Counted from the stretch's first letter, positions 26,080 through 34,346 are shown. The stretch is DNA of 64,000 nt from Fimenecus sp045545735 (GCA_045545735.1 JAZQBM010000001.1:124001-188000), one strand, 5' to 3'. Numbers and translations: made by a program. Notes: generated by a model from the letters alone, not told the origin.

Positions 26080-26868
26080 ATGAAAATGAAAAAGTTACTT
26101 GCTGTCGTTATGGCAGTACTCATGATTGCTGTTTGCTTCGCAGGTTGCGGTGAAGACAAAGAAAAGACCGATATGGAATATGTAAAAGCAAATGGTAAAC
26201 TCGTTGTTGGTATTACTGATTTTGCACCAATGGATTATGAGGACGAAAATGGCAACTGGATTGGCTTTGATGCTGATATGGCAAAGGCTTTTGCTAAATA
26301 TCTTGGTGTTGAAGTTGAATTCGTTGAAATCAACTGGGACAATAAAAAAATGGAACTCGATGGTAAGAACATTGACTGCGTATGGAACGGTATGACTCTA
26401 ACTGATGAAGTTAAGGCTGGTATGGATTGCTCAAAACCTTATTGCAATAATGCTCAGGTTATTGTTGTTCCTGCAGATAAAGCTGACCAGTACAAAACAG
26501 CAGCAGATTGTAAAGACCTTACATTTGCAGTTGAAGCAGGTTCAGCAGGTAAGGAACAGGCAGTAGCAAACGGTTTCAAATATACTGAAGTTCTCGACCA
26601 GGCAACAGCACTTTCAGAAGTTGCTGCTGGTACTTGTGATGCTGCAATTATCGACTCACTTATGGCTGGTGCTATGATTGGTGAAGGAACAGGTTATGCA
26701 AACCTTACATACACAGCTGGTCTTAACAGCGAAGAGTATGGTGTTGGTTTCCGTAAAGGGTCAGACCTTGTTGCTGAATTCAACAAATTCTTTGATGCCG
26801 AAGTAGCAAATGGCAATGTTCAGAAGATTGCTGAAACTTATGGCGTTCAAGAAGCACTTATTAAGTAA
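26080..26868 (+). CDS. Amino-acid ABC transporter substrate-binding lipoprotein
   Basis: Captures a polar amino acid outside the membrane and delivers it to the permease encoded next. 262 residues, with a lipoprotein signal peptide ending in CFAGC (Cys23). The family 3 binding-protein fold starts at LVVGITDFAPMDYED, then GFDADMAKAF and a second lobe starting near AGSAGKEQA. Ligand specificity (glutamine, cystine or other) cannot be read. AAAGGAG precedes the ATG. A 12-pair hairpin separates it from the permease gene. Confidence 0.92.
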   Translation: MKMKKLLAVVMAVLMIAVCFAGCGEDKEKTDMEYVKANGKLVVGITDFAPMDYEDENGNWIGFDADMAKAFAKYLGVEVEFVEINWDNKKMELDGKNIDCVWNGMTLTDEVKAGMDCSKPYCNNAQVIVVPADKADQYKTAADCKDLTFAVEAGSAGKEQAVANGFKYTEVLDQATALSEVAAGTCDAAIIDSLMAGAMIGEGTGYANLTYTAGLNSEEYGVGFRKGSDLVAEFNKFFDAEVANGNVQKIAETYGVQEALIK

Positions 26869-26889
26869 TTTTTGAAAGTTTTAATAATT

Positions 26890-26919
26890 AAGAAGAGAGT
26901 GTTGTTGCACTCTCTTCTT
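26890..26919 (+). terminator. Intercistronic stem-loop after the binding-protein gene
   Basis: Perfect 12-pair stem AAGAAGAGAGTG / CACTCTCTTCTT with a six-base loop and only a short T run. Probably partial termination or an mRNA-stabilising hairpin. Confidence 0.75.
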
Positions 26920-26953
26920 TTGGCGTAATAAATAAATGATAGGGTGTTTTTAA

Positions 26954-27640
26954 TTGTCATTTTTAGAACAGTTTCCAATAGTATTTGATGCGTTAAATAC
27001 TGGATTTCTGCAAACATTAAAATTATTTATAATCACACTTGTTGGTGCATTACCATTAGGACTTATAGTTTCTTTTGGCTCAATGTCAAAATTTAAGCCT
27101 TTGAGTGGTCTTGTTAAAACTATTGTCTGGGTAATCAGAGGTACGCCTTTGATGCTTCAACTTTTAGTTATATACTATTTACCGGGGCTTGTTTTTCATA
27201 ATAACATTTGGGGTAGTGGCGAAGATGGTCGCTTTATTGCGTCAATAACTGCTTTTATTATTAACTATGCTTGTTATTTTTCTGAGATTTTCCGCGGTGG
27301 TATTCAAGCAGTTCCTTACGGACAACAAGAGGCAGGCCAAGTACTTGGTTTAACAAAGTCACAAATATTCTTTAAAATTACACTTTTACAAATGGTAAAA
27401 AATGTATTGCCACCAATGTCGAATGAAATTATCACTCTTGTAAAAGACACATCACTTGCAAGAATTATTGCTTTGCAAGAGATTATCTGGGCAGGACAAG
27501 CGTTTATGAAAGGCTCACAAGGTATTGCGGGTGAAATTTGGCCATTGTTCTTTACGGGTATTTATTACTTGTTATTTAGTGGAATTTTGACAGTTGTTTT
27601 AGGAAAAATTGAGAAAAAACTCAGTTATTTTAGAACTTAA
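26954..27640 (+). CDS. Amino-acid ABC transporter permease
   Basis: A 228-residue membrane subunit of the HisM/GlnP group with about five transmembrane helices. It carries VIRGTPLMLQLLV early and the EAA loop (FRGGIQAVPYGQQEAGQVLG) that contacts the ATPase. The start is TTG at 26954, seven bases after AGGGTG. The ATPase gene follows by 11 bases. Confidence 0.92.
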   Translation: MSFLEQFPIVFDALNTGFLQTLKLFIITLVGALPLGLIVSFGSMSKFKPLSGLVKTIVWVIRGTPLMLQLLVIYYLPGLVFHNNIWGSGEDGRFIASITAFIINYACYFSEIFRGGIQAVPYGQQEAGQVLGLTKSQIFFKITLLQMVKNVLPPMSNEIITLVKDTSLARIIALQEIIWAGQAFMKGSQGIAGEIWPLFFTGIYYLLFSGILTVVLGKIEKKLSYFRT

Positions 27641-27651
27641 GGAGGTACTAT

Positions 27652-28407
27652 ATGTCTTGGCTTGAAGTTAAAAATATTTATAAAAGCTTTGGAAAAACAG
27701 AAGTCCTTAAGGGTATTGATTTTTCTCTTGAAAAAGGTGAGGTTTTAGCACTTATTGGTTCTTCTGGTAGTGGTAAAACAACATTATTAAGATGCCTAAA
27801 TTTTCTTGAAACTCCGGATAAAGGTACTATAAGTGTTAAAAATGAAGTTCTTTTTGATGGAAGTCTTAATGCGAAACTTAATGACGAACAAATACGTCAA
27901 AATCGACTTCATTTTGGTCTTGTTTTTCAAAATTTTAATTTGTTTCCTCAATACACGGTGCTTAAGAATATTACATTAGCTCCGACTTTATTAAAAAAGG
28001 GGACAGACGAAGAAATTAACAGCAAAGCCCTAGAATTGATTAAAAGTGTTGGTTTGGAGGAAAAAGTAAATTCTTATCCTTGTGAACTTTCCGGTGGCCA
28101 GCAACAGCGTGTGGCTATTGCTCGTGCCTTGGCTCTTTCTCCTGATGTGCTTTGTTTTGATGAGCCAACAAGTGCTCTTGACCCTGAACTTACTGGCGAA
28201 GTTCTTCGAGTTATCAAAGAACTAAAAAATGGCGAGAATACAATGGTTATTGTTACTCATGAAATGAATTTCGCAAAGAATGTTTCTGATAAAGTTATTT
28301 TTATGGCAGATGGTATAATTGAAGAAATGGGCACACCAACTGATTTGTTTGAGAATCCGCAAAGTCCTCGACTTAAGGAGTTCTTAAGTTCATCACTAAA
28401 AGATTAA
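27652..28407 (+). CDS. Amino-acid ABC transporter ATP-binding protein
   Basis: A 251-residue GlnQ-type ATPase that powers the preceding permease. Walker A GSSGSGKTT, Q-loop FQNFNLFP, signature LSGGQQQRV, Walker B VLCFDEPTSALDP and the switch histidine in VTHEM are all present. AAGGAGG precedes the ATG. Last gene of the three-gene importer operon; a perfect terminator follows. Confidence 0.95.
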   Translation: MSWLEVKNIYKSFGKTEVLKGIDFSLEKGEVLALIGSSGSGKTTLLRCLNFLETPDKGTISVKNEVLFDGSLNAKLNDEQIRQNRLHFGLVFQNFNLFPQYTVLKNITLAPTLLKKGTDEEINSKALELIKSVGLEEKVNSYPCELSGGQQQRVAIARALALSPDVLCFDEPTSALDPELTGEVLRVIKELKNGENTMVIVTHEMNFAKNVSDKVIFMADGIIEEMGTPTDLFENPQSPRLKEFLSSSLKD

Positions 28408-28410
28408 GTT

Positions 28411-28435
28411 AATCCTCCCAATCGGGAGGATTTTT
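28411..28435 (+). terminator. Terminator of the amino-acid ABC operon
   Basis: Perfect nine-pair stem AATCCTCCC / GGGAGGATT with an AATC loop, followed by a T run. Confidence 0.9.
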
Positions 28436-28436
28436 C

Positions 28437-28465
28437 TTGTATTATAGTCTTTTTTATGATATTAT
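28437..28465 (+). promoter_or_regulatory. Predicted promoter of the cohesin gene
   Basis: TTGTAT (28437-28442), 17 bases, TATTAT (28460-28465), just past the terminator. The implied leader is very short. Confidence 0.4.
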
Positions 28466-28481
28466 ATTTTTGGTGATTTAA

Positions 28482-29204
28482 ATGAAAAAAATAACTTCAG
28501 TGTTTTTAACTGTTTTAATACTGACTTCAACATTACTTGCAATTCCTGTATTTGCAAAAGATAAGGTCGAATTAAAATTGACTGATGCAACTGTATATGC
28601 AGGTGACGAGTTTGAAATAAAACTTTTTATAAGTGATAACTCACAACTCAGTGGTGCTGTAATCGACCTTTCTTATGATAATTCATTATTGGAGTTTTTA
28701 TCTGCTGAAAAAGGTGCAATTATTGATAAAAGTGCTACTGTTAGTATAAAAAACTTTAATAACAAATCATATGTTCGTTTTACATATATGTCACCAACTT
28801 CGGCTGTTACATCAGATGGAATTTTGTTGAGCGTGAAATTTAAAGCTCTTGAAACTGTTCAAGGTGAGACAAATGTAAAACTTTCAATACCAAATGCAGG
28901 AGATTTTGTAAACTCTGACCTTGATAAGCTTTCATATAGTGTAAAAAATTCTACTGTAAGGATTATTAATACAAGTTTTGAAACTGTTGACCCCACAAAT
29001 GAAAATTTATCAACAGAAACTAATATGAGTATGTCTGAAACAAATGTAAGCACAACAGAAACTACCACTATGCTTAATCAAAACACTAATGAGAATAATG
29101 ATAATGAAAATTTAAAGTTAGTAATAGGACTTTTCGCTGCAGGTGGTATCATAATCATTGGTGTAGTTATATATTTAATTGTAAGTAAGAAGAAAAAGAG
29201 GTAA
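28482..29204 (+). CDS. Cell-surface protein with a single cohesin-type domain
   Basis: A 240-residue exported protein. The signal peptide ends at VFA (residue 25). A cohesin-like beta-sandwich follows at about 30-155, with the landmarks VYAGDEFEIKLF, AVIDLSYDNSLLEF and SDGILLSVKFKAL. A Thr/Ser/Asn-rich linker (about 165-205) leads to a C-terminal transmembrane helix (about 211-233) and KKKKR. There is no LPXTG, so it is held by the helix. Cohesins bind dockerins in cellulosome- or amylosome-type assemblies. No dockerin is seen in this window. Two tiny genes follow on the same strand, the first after seven bases. Confidence 0.78.
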   Translation: MKKITSVFLTVLILTSTLLAIPVFAKDKVELKLTDATVYAGDEFEIKLFISDNSQLSGAVIDLSYDNSLLEFLSAEKGAIIDKSATVSIKNFNNKSYVRFTYMSPTSAVTSDGILLSVKFKALETVQGETNVKLSIPNAGDFVNSDLDKLSYSVKNSTVRIINTSFETVDPTNENLSTETNMSMSETNVSTTETTTMLNQNTNENNDNENLKLVIGLFAAGGIIIIGVVIYLIVSKKKKR

Positions 29205-29210
29205 CTTTGT

Positions 29211-29402
29211 ATGAAAAATATTATTATTGAAGAATGCCCATATTGTGGCTCAAAAGATTTAACAAAAGGTTATCAGATTAGCGACGGTGCTGTTTATCGT
29301 GATAAAATAAAATCAATTGGTACTGTGCTTGAACATACAATTTGCAGAGAGTGTTCAAGTGTTGTTTACAGTAGAGTTGAAAAAACAGAAGTTTTAAAAT
29401 AA
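29211..29402 (+). CDS. Small zinc-ribbon protein
   Basis: A 63-residue protein with a CPYCG pair near residue 9 and a CREC pair near residue 46, which together form a four-cysteine zinc ribbon. Similar tiny proteins are common in Clostridia and usually unannotated. It starts six bases after the cohesin gene stops and is probably co-transcribed. Function unknown. Confidence 0.7.
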   Translation: MKNIIIEECPYCGSKDLTKGYQISDGAVYRDKIKSIGTVLEHTICRECSSVVYSRVEKTEVLK

Positions 29403-29446
29403 GTAATATTTGATTTTCTTCTGCATATGCTTTAACGGTGATAATA

Positions 29447-29563
29447 ATGCAGAAAAAATACATAACAAATGAGGAAAAAATTGAAATAATCAAAATGATG
29501 ATTTCAAAAGGTTATTTAACTGAAAATCAAGTAAAAACATTAAAAAAGCGTAACAATCTTTAA
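29447..29563 (+). CDS. Very small protein, SHOCT-like
   Basis: A 38-residue frame starting at ATG 29447 with ACGGTGAT about five bases upstream. It is lysine-rich. The part EEKIEIIKMMISKGYLTENQV resembles the short helical SHOCT motif found at the ends of many Firmicutes proteins. The terminator overlaps its last codons. Its good start site suggests it is real, but I cannot assign a role. Confidence 0.5.
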   Translation: MQKKYITNEEKIEIIKMMISKGYLTENQVKTLKKRNNL

Positions 29564-29580
29564 GATTGCTACGCTTGATT
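29546..29580. terminator. Terminator between the small-gene cluster and the flavin reductase gene
   Basis: A 14-pair stem with one A-C mismatch (arms 29546-29560 and about 29562-29576), followed by GATTTTT. It lies between convergent genes. Confidence 0.75.
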
Positions 29581-29581
29581 T

Positions 29582-30190
29582 TTATTCTATTGGCTCAAAA
29601 TCTTCAGCACCGTGTTTGCAAAGTGGACATATAAAATCTTTCGGCAATTCTTCACCCTCATAAACATAACCGCAAATTTTACATACGTAACCTTTTTTCT
29701 TTTTTGCTTCCGGTTTTGGTTTGATATGGTCAAAATAGTATTGATATGTTGCTGAAGGCTCATCTGATAATGTTTCAGCCTCAGTAACGTCAGCGATAAA
29801 CAAAAGGTGAGTCCCACAATCTACAATATCAGTAACTGTGCAAGAAATATATGCATTTGTACCTTCACAAATGAAGAAAGTTCCGTTTTCAGTTCTGTAA
29901 TGGTCATTGTGTCCTGTGAATTTATCAGTGTCACGACCGCTTGCAAAACCAAATCTTTTAATTAAATCAAAAGTAGCTTCAGTTGAAAGTACAGAAATTG
30001 TAAATTGTTTTGTTCTTTCAATCATTTCACATGTGTAATTACTTTTGTTTACCGCTATTGTAAGTTTTTTTGGATTATCAGTAATCTGGCAAGCCGTATT
30101 TATAATACATGCATTATCTTTTCCGCTTTCGTGTGCACTTAAAATATACAAACCATAACTTAATTTGAACATTGTTTCATTTCGTATCAT
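29582..30190 (-). CDS. Flavin reductase-rubredoxin fusion (high-molecular-weight rubredoxin type)
   Basis: A 202-residue protein. Residues about 1-150 are a flavin-reductase-like FMN-binding split barrel. The last 40 residues are a rubredoxin-like iron site with CKIC and CPLC pairs. This architecture matches high-molecular-weight rubredoxin (Hrb) of anaerobes, which passes electrons from NAD(P)H to flavodiiron proteins that detoxify oxygen or nitric oxide. No flavodiiron gene is in the window. GGGAG precedes the ATG. A TATAAT at about 30225-30230 on this strand suggests its own promoter. Confidence 0.88.
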   Translation of the reverse strand: MIRNETMFKLSYGLYILSAHESGKDNACIINTACQITDNPKKLTIAVNKSNYTCEMIERTKQFTISVLSTEATFDLIKRFGFASGRDTDKFTGHNDHYRTENGTFFICEGTNAYISCTVTDIVDCGTHLLFIADVTEAETLSDEPSATYQYYFDHIKPKPEAKKKKGYVCKICGYVYEGEELPKDFICPLCKHGAEDFEPIE

Positions 30191-30285
30191 TAGACCAACT
30201 CCCGATATTATTTTACTATATTATACCACAAAAAATTGTATATGTATATGTTATTTATTTAACATTCTTCTTTTTCCGATATACA

Positions 30286-30314
30286 TTGACAAAATACTTG
30301 AAATATGGTATCTT
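30286..30314 (+). promoter_or_regulatory. Predicted promoter of the NhaC-family gene
   Basis: TTGACA (30286-30291), 17 bases, TATCTT (30309-30314). The implied leader is about 60 bases, with no riboswitch recognised. Confidence 0.55.
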
Positions 30315-30379
30315 TTAACGGATAAAATGTATGTTTTGCAGATTTCTAAACGCAAAATATGCACAAAGGAGATGTAAAA

Positions 30380-32023
30380 ATGAAACGCAAATTCACTACT
30401 AAATCATTAGCAGTAATTGCAATTGCTCTTGTTCTTCTTTTGACAATGACTGTGGTTGCTTTTGCTGAGGGTGATGCAGATGCGGAGTATACAAGTAGAT
30501 TCCATTCAACAATCTTTTCATTACTTCCACCTGTAATTGCTATTGCATTGGCACTTATCACTAAAGAAGTTTATTCTTCACTCTTTATTGGTATTGTTGT
30601 TGGTGGTTTACTCTATGCTGAGGGTAACTTTGTCGGCACAATTACACACGTATTTAGTGATGGCTTTGTCGCTAATGTGGCTGATTCATACAATATGGGT
30701 ATTATTATATTCCTTATTGTACTTGGTGCGATGGTTTCAATGATGAACAAAGCAGGCGGTTCTGCTGCGTTCGGTCGTTGGGCAAAGAAACACATTAAAT
30801 CAAGAGTTGGTGCACAACTTGCAACAGTACTCTTTGGTTGTATGATTTTTATTGATGACTATTTCAACTGTCTTACGGTAGGTTCTGTTATGAGACCTGT
30901 TACAGATAGTCATAAGGTTTCTCGTGCAAAACTTGCATATCTTATAGACGCAACTGCAGCACCTGTTTGTATTATTGCTCCTATTTCTTCTTGGGCAGCA
31001 GCAGTTGCAGGTTTCGTTGCAGAGGAAGAAGTTAGTGGTTTCCAGCTTTTCCTCAGTGCAATTCCATATAACTTCTATGCACTTCTTACAATTGTAATGA
31101 TGGTTGCAATTACTCTTATGAAGTTTGACTTTGGTAAGATGAAAGTTCATGAAGCAAATGCTTTGAACGGTGACCTTTTCACAAGCGATTCAGAAACATT
31201 TGCGGATTCAACTGATGATAGTAATGCTAATCCAAAAGGTAAGGTTATTGACCTTATTCTTCCGGTAGTTCTTCTTATTATTGCTTGCGTAATCGGTTTG
31301 ATTTATTCAGGTGGTTTCTTTGATGCAACAAGTAGTGCTTATCACAATGTAATCGAAGCATTCTCAGGTGCTGATGCATCAGTAGGTCTTCTTTACGGTT
31401 CATTCTGCACACTTATTCTTACAGTTGCTTACTTTATGATTCGTCGTGTAATTTCTTTCAAGGATTGTATGGCTTCAATTCCTGAAGGTTTCAAGGCAAT
31501 GGTTCCTGCTATTATGATTCTTGCTTGTGCTTGGACTCTTAAAGCAATGACAGATAGTCTTGGTGCTAAAGAATTTATTGCTGGTATTGTTGAATCAACA
31601 GCAGGTACATTTGCAAACTTCCTTCCTGCAGTTATTTTCCTTATTGCAGTTGGACTTTCATTTGCTACTGGTACATCATGGGGTACATTTGGTATCCTCA
31701 TCCCACTTGTTCTCAGTGTGTTCCCATATGAAAGTGGTCCTATTTCAGTTATCTCAATTTCAGCTTGTATGGCTGGTGCAGTTTGCGGTGACCACTGTTC
31801 ACCAATTTCTGACACAACTATTATGGCGAGTGCAGGTAGCCAAAGTAACCACCTTAACCACGTTTCAACTCAGTTACCTTATGCATTGACGGTTGCTGCA
31901 GTATCTTTTGTTACTTATGTAATCGCTGGTTTTGTTCAGTCAGTAATTGCACTTCCAATCGGTATTGCACTTATGCTCGGTACACTCTTTATTATTAAAG
32001 CAGTTTCAAAGAAAAAAGCATAA
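30380..32023 (+). CDS. Na+/H+ antiporter NhaC family transporter
   Basis: A 547-residue polytopic membrane protein of the PF03553 family, which exchanges sodium for protons or carries small metabolites. The conserved IDDYFNCLTVGSVMRPVTD, IAPISSWAAAVAGF and the C-terminal FATGTSWGTFGI and CGDHCSPISDTT motifs are present. About 11-12 transmembrane segments. It opens with what looks like a cleavable signal peptide (about 1-32, ending VVAFA). AAAGGAGATG precedes the ATG at 30380; the longer frame from 30359 would include that site. Monocistronic, ended by a perfect hairpin. Confidence 0.9.
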   Translation: MKRKFTTKSLAVIAIALVLLLTMTVVAFAEGDADAEYTSRFHSTIFSLLPPVIAIALALITKEVYSSLFIGIVVGGLLYAEGNFVGTITHVFSDGFVANVADSYNMGIIIFLIVLGAMVSMMNKAGGSAAFGRWAKKHIKSRVGAQLATVLFGCMIFIDDYFNCLTVGSVMRPVTDSHKVSRAKLAYLIDATAAPVCIIAPISSWAAAVAGFVAEEEVSGFQLFLSAIPYNFYALLTIVMMVAITLMKFDFGKMKVHEANALNGDLFTSDSETFADSTDDSNANPKGKVIDLILPVVLLIIACVIGLIYSGGFFDATSSAYHNVIEAFSGADASVGLLYGSFCTLILTVAYFMIRRVISFKDCMASIPEGFKAMVPAIMILACAWTLKAMTDSLGAKEFIAGIVESTAGTFANFLPAVIFLIAVGLSFATGTSWGTFGILIPLVLSVFPYESGPISVISISACMAGAVCGDHCSPISDTTIMASAGSQSNHLNHVSTQLPYALTVAAVSFVTYVIAGFVQSVIALPIGIALMLGTLFIIKAVSKKKA

Positions 32024-32043
32024 ATTAAATTAAAATTATAGTT

Positions 32044-32078
32044 AAAACACCTTATCTATGAAAGATAAGGTGTTTTTT
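32044..32078 (+). terminator. Terminator after the NhaC-family gene
   Basis: Perfect 14-pair stem, arms 32044-32057 and 32063-32076, five-base loop, ending in a T run. Confidence 0.92.
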
Positions 32079-32158
32079 AATACATAAATCGTTTTAATTA
32101 GCTTTATTTATGTATTTTAATTATTTAGTGAGAAATTACACTAATATAAATTAAAACG
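32079..32158. repeat. AT-rich segment with interlocking inverted repeats
   Basis: AATACATAAAT (32079-32089) pairs with 32106-32116, and CGTTTTAATT (32090-32099) pairs with AATTAAAACG (32149-32158). TTAGTG and CACTAA form a third small pair between them. The segment lies between convergent genes and holds no reading frame. Confidence 0.5.
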
Positions 32159-32175
32159 TTTTTAAAGCAAAATTT

Positions 32176-32200
32176 AAGGACTATCATTAAGATAGTCCTT
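32176..32200 (-). terminator. Terminator of the liv operon
   Basis: Ten-pair stem AAGGACTATC / GATAGTCCTT, just beyond the last gene of the minus-strand operon, followed on that strand by TTAAATTTTG. Confidence 0.8.
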
Positions 32201-32206
32201 GTTTGG

Positions 32207-32836
32207 TTATTCTTTTACGCTTTTAAGTACATCAATATACGCTTTAATTGCTTTTACACAACCTTCAAAGCCTAAATCTGCACTGTTAAGACATAAGTCG
32301 TAGTTGCGTGCATTGTCCCATTCACGACAAGTGTAATAACGATAGTATTCACTGCGATGACGGTCAATCTTGCGGATTTTTTTGTCTGCTTCTTTTTCGC
32401 TCATGGCAAACATATCTTTAACAGTTTCAACGCAAGCCTGATGTGGTGCCCATATAAAAACTTTAATTACATTGTCAAAATCCTTTAATATGTAGTCAGC
32501 ACAACGTCCAACAATGATACAAGATTCTTTTTCAGCAAGTTTTTTAATTATCTTTGCCTGATAATTAAATAGATTTTCTTTTGAAGTGAATTTGCTGTCT
32601 TCAGGTGGAATAATTCCGCCATCATATTTATGCGTAGAAGGGTCGAATAAACCTTTGTTTACGTCTTCGTCATTCTTTTGGAATAAACCTAAGTTAATAC
32701 CGCTATCATCAGATGCCATATAAAGAATTTCGCGGTCATAAAAGGGGATGGAAAGTTCTTTTGAAAGCATCTTTCCTACTGTTTTACCGCCACTTCCGTA
32801 GCCACGTGCAATGGTAATAATAATTTTTTTATCCAT
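32207..32836 (-). CDS. Cytidylate-kinase-like family protein
   Basis: A 209-residue P-loop kinase of the cytidylate-kinase-like family (AAA_26/PF13189), separate from the true cmk at 16.2 kb. It opens IITIARGYGSGGKTVGK, with the P-loop at about 11-19, then PFYDREIL and IIVGRCADYIL. The kinase lid region contains RKIDRHRSEYYRYYT. The substrate of this group is not established. It starts 22 bases after livF and appears to be the last gene of the liv operon. Confidence 0.85.
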   Translation of the reverse strand: MDKKIIITIARGYGSGGKTVGKMLSKELSIPFYDREILYMASDDSGINLGLFQKNDEDVNKGLFDPSTHKYDGGIIPPEDSKFTSKENLFNYQAKIIKKLAEKESCIIVGRCADYILKDFDNVIKVFIWAPHQACVETVKDMFAMSEKEADKKIRKIDRHRSEYYRYYTCREWDNARNYDLCLNSADLGFEGCVKAIKAYIDVLKSVKE

Positions 32837-32857
32837 AATAGAACCGCCTTCCTAAAA

Positions 32858-33571
32858 TTATTCACTAAGATAAGCTTTTTTGACTGATTCGTCGTTCATA
32901 AGGTCTTTTGCATCGCCTGAAAGAACAATGTTACCTGTTTCAAGAACATAAGCTCTATCTGCAATTGAAAGAGCCTTTTTAGCATTTTGTTCAACAAGAA
33001 GAACTGTTGTGCCATTTTCGTTAATTGCTTTAATAATATCAAAAATTTCAGAAACAAGAAGAGGGGAAAGACCCATTGAAGGTTCATCCATTAAGATAAA
33101 GTCAGGCTTTGACATAAGTGCTCTGCCCATTGCGAGCATCTGCTGTTCACCACCTGAAAGTGTACCGGCAATCTGATTCTTACGTTCTTCAAGACGTGGA
33201 AAACGCTCATAAACATATTTTAACGTATTGTTAATCTCATCTTTATCTTTTCGAGTGAATGCACCCAATTTAATGTTATCAAGTACAGAGAGCTGCTGGA
33301 AAATTCTTCTGCCTTCGGGAACATGTGCCATACCCATTGTAACAATTTTGTGGGCAGGGGTTTTTGTAATATCTTTTCCATTAAAAATGATATTACCTGA
33401 TTTTGGCTTTAAAAGACCTGTTACAGTGTGGAGGATTGTTGTTTTACCTGCACCGTTTGCACCGATAAGAGCAACAATTTCACCTTTATTTACTTCAAAA
33501 GAAACACCTTTTAAAGCTTTAATCATTCCATAATATACTTCAATATTATCGACTTTTAAAAGTGGTGCCAT
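32858..33571 (-). CDS. livF: Branched-chain amino-acid ABC transporter ATP-binding protein LivF
   Basis: One of two ATPases of the leucine/isoleucine/valine importer, 237 residues. Walker A GANGAGKTT, then the LivF-type AHVPEGRRIF, signature LSGGEQQML, Walker B FILMDEPSMGLSP and VEQNAKKAL. The ATG at 33571 is favoured over an upstream in-frame codon at 33595 because GGAGGAATTAATTAAT precedes it. Genes run livJ-livH-livM-livG-livF on the minus strand. Confidence 0.95.
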   Translation of the reverse strand: MAPLLKVDNIEVYYGMIKALKGVSFEVNKGEIVALIGANGAGKTTILHTVTGLLKPKSGNIIFNGKDITKTPAHKIVTMGMAHVPEGRRIFQQLSVLDNIKLGAFTRKDKDEINNTLKYVYERFPRLEERKNQIAGTLSGGEQQMLAMGRALMSKPDFILMDEPSMGLSPLLVSEIFDIIKAINENGTTVLLVEQNAKKALSIADRAYVLETGNIVLSGDAKDLMNDESVKKAYLSE

Positions 33572-33587
33572 ATTAATTAATTCCTCC

Positions 33588-34346
33588 TTAATCACCTAAA
33601 TAAGCCTTAATAACTTCGGGGTCATTAAGTACATCGCTTGTTTTACCTTGTGCAAGTTCCTGACCAAAGTTAAGAACTGTCACCTGTTCACAGATACCGC
33701 TGACAAGTTTCATATCGTGTTCAATAAGAAGGATTGTCATATCAAAATTATCACGTACAAAACGGATTGTATCCATAAGTTCCTGAGTTTCACTTGGGTT
33801 CATACCCGCAGCAGGCTCGTCAAGGAGCAAAAGTTTTGGATTAGTAGCAAGTGCACGTGCAATTTCAAGTTTTCTCTGTTTACCGTAGGGGAGGTTATCA
33901 GCTAATGTTGATGCTTCGTTTTCAAGTCCAAAAACCTTTAAGAGTTCCATAGCTTTTTCATTCATTTTCTTTTCAGCTGAGAAAAAGCGAGGAAGTCTAA
34001 ATACACTTTCAACAGTAGAATATTTCATCTGATTGTGAAGACCAACTTTAACATTATCAAGTACGCTGAGTTCTTTAAAAAGACGGATATTCTGGAATGT
34101 TCTTGCAATACCGCAACGATTAATATCAATTGTTTTCTTGCCTGTAATATTTTCACCGTCAAGAATTATTGCACCTGATGTTGGTTTATAAACACCTGTT
34201 AAAAGGTTGAAAACTGTTGTTTTACCTGCACCGTTAGGACCAATGAGTCCGTAAAGCATTCCTTTTTCAATTTTAACGTTAAATTCATCAACAGCACGAA
34301 GACCACCGAAAGAAATCGAAAGGTTTTTAACTTCAAGTAATGCCAT
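33588..34346 (-). CDS. livG: Branched-chain amino-acid ABC transporter ATP-binding protein LivG
   Basis: Second ATPase of the importer, 252 residues. Walker A GPNGAGKTT, the LivG-type insert with CGIARTFQNIRLF, PYGKQRKLE replacing the canonical signature as is usual in LivG, Walker B LLLLDEPAAGMNP and IEHDM. The ATG overlaps the livM stop by one base (TAATG), which suggests coupled translation. Confidence 0.95.
   Translation of the reverse strand: MALLEVKNLSISFGGLRAVDEFNVKIEKGMLYGLIGPNGAGKTTVFNLLTGVYKPTSGAIILDGENITGKKTIDINRCGIARTFQNIRLFKELSVLDNVKVGLHNQMKYSTVESVFRLPRFFSAEKKMNEKAMELLKVFGLENEASTLADNLPYGKQRKLEIARALATNPKLLLLDEPAAGMNPSETQELMDTIRFVRDNFDMTILLIEHDMKLVSGICEQVTVLNFGQELAQGKTSDVLNDPEVIKAYLGD

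Noticed and set aside
29211..29402. Zinc ribbon as a phage or plasmid regulator
   Set aside because: No mobile-element genes, integrase or repeats are nearby, and base composition matches its neighbours.
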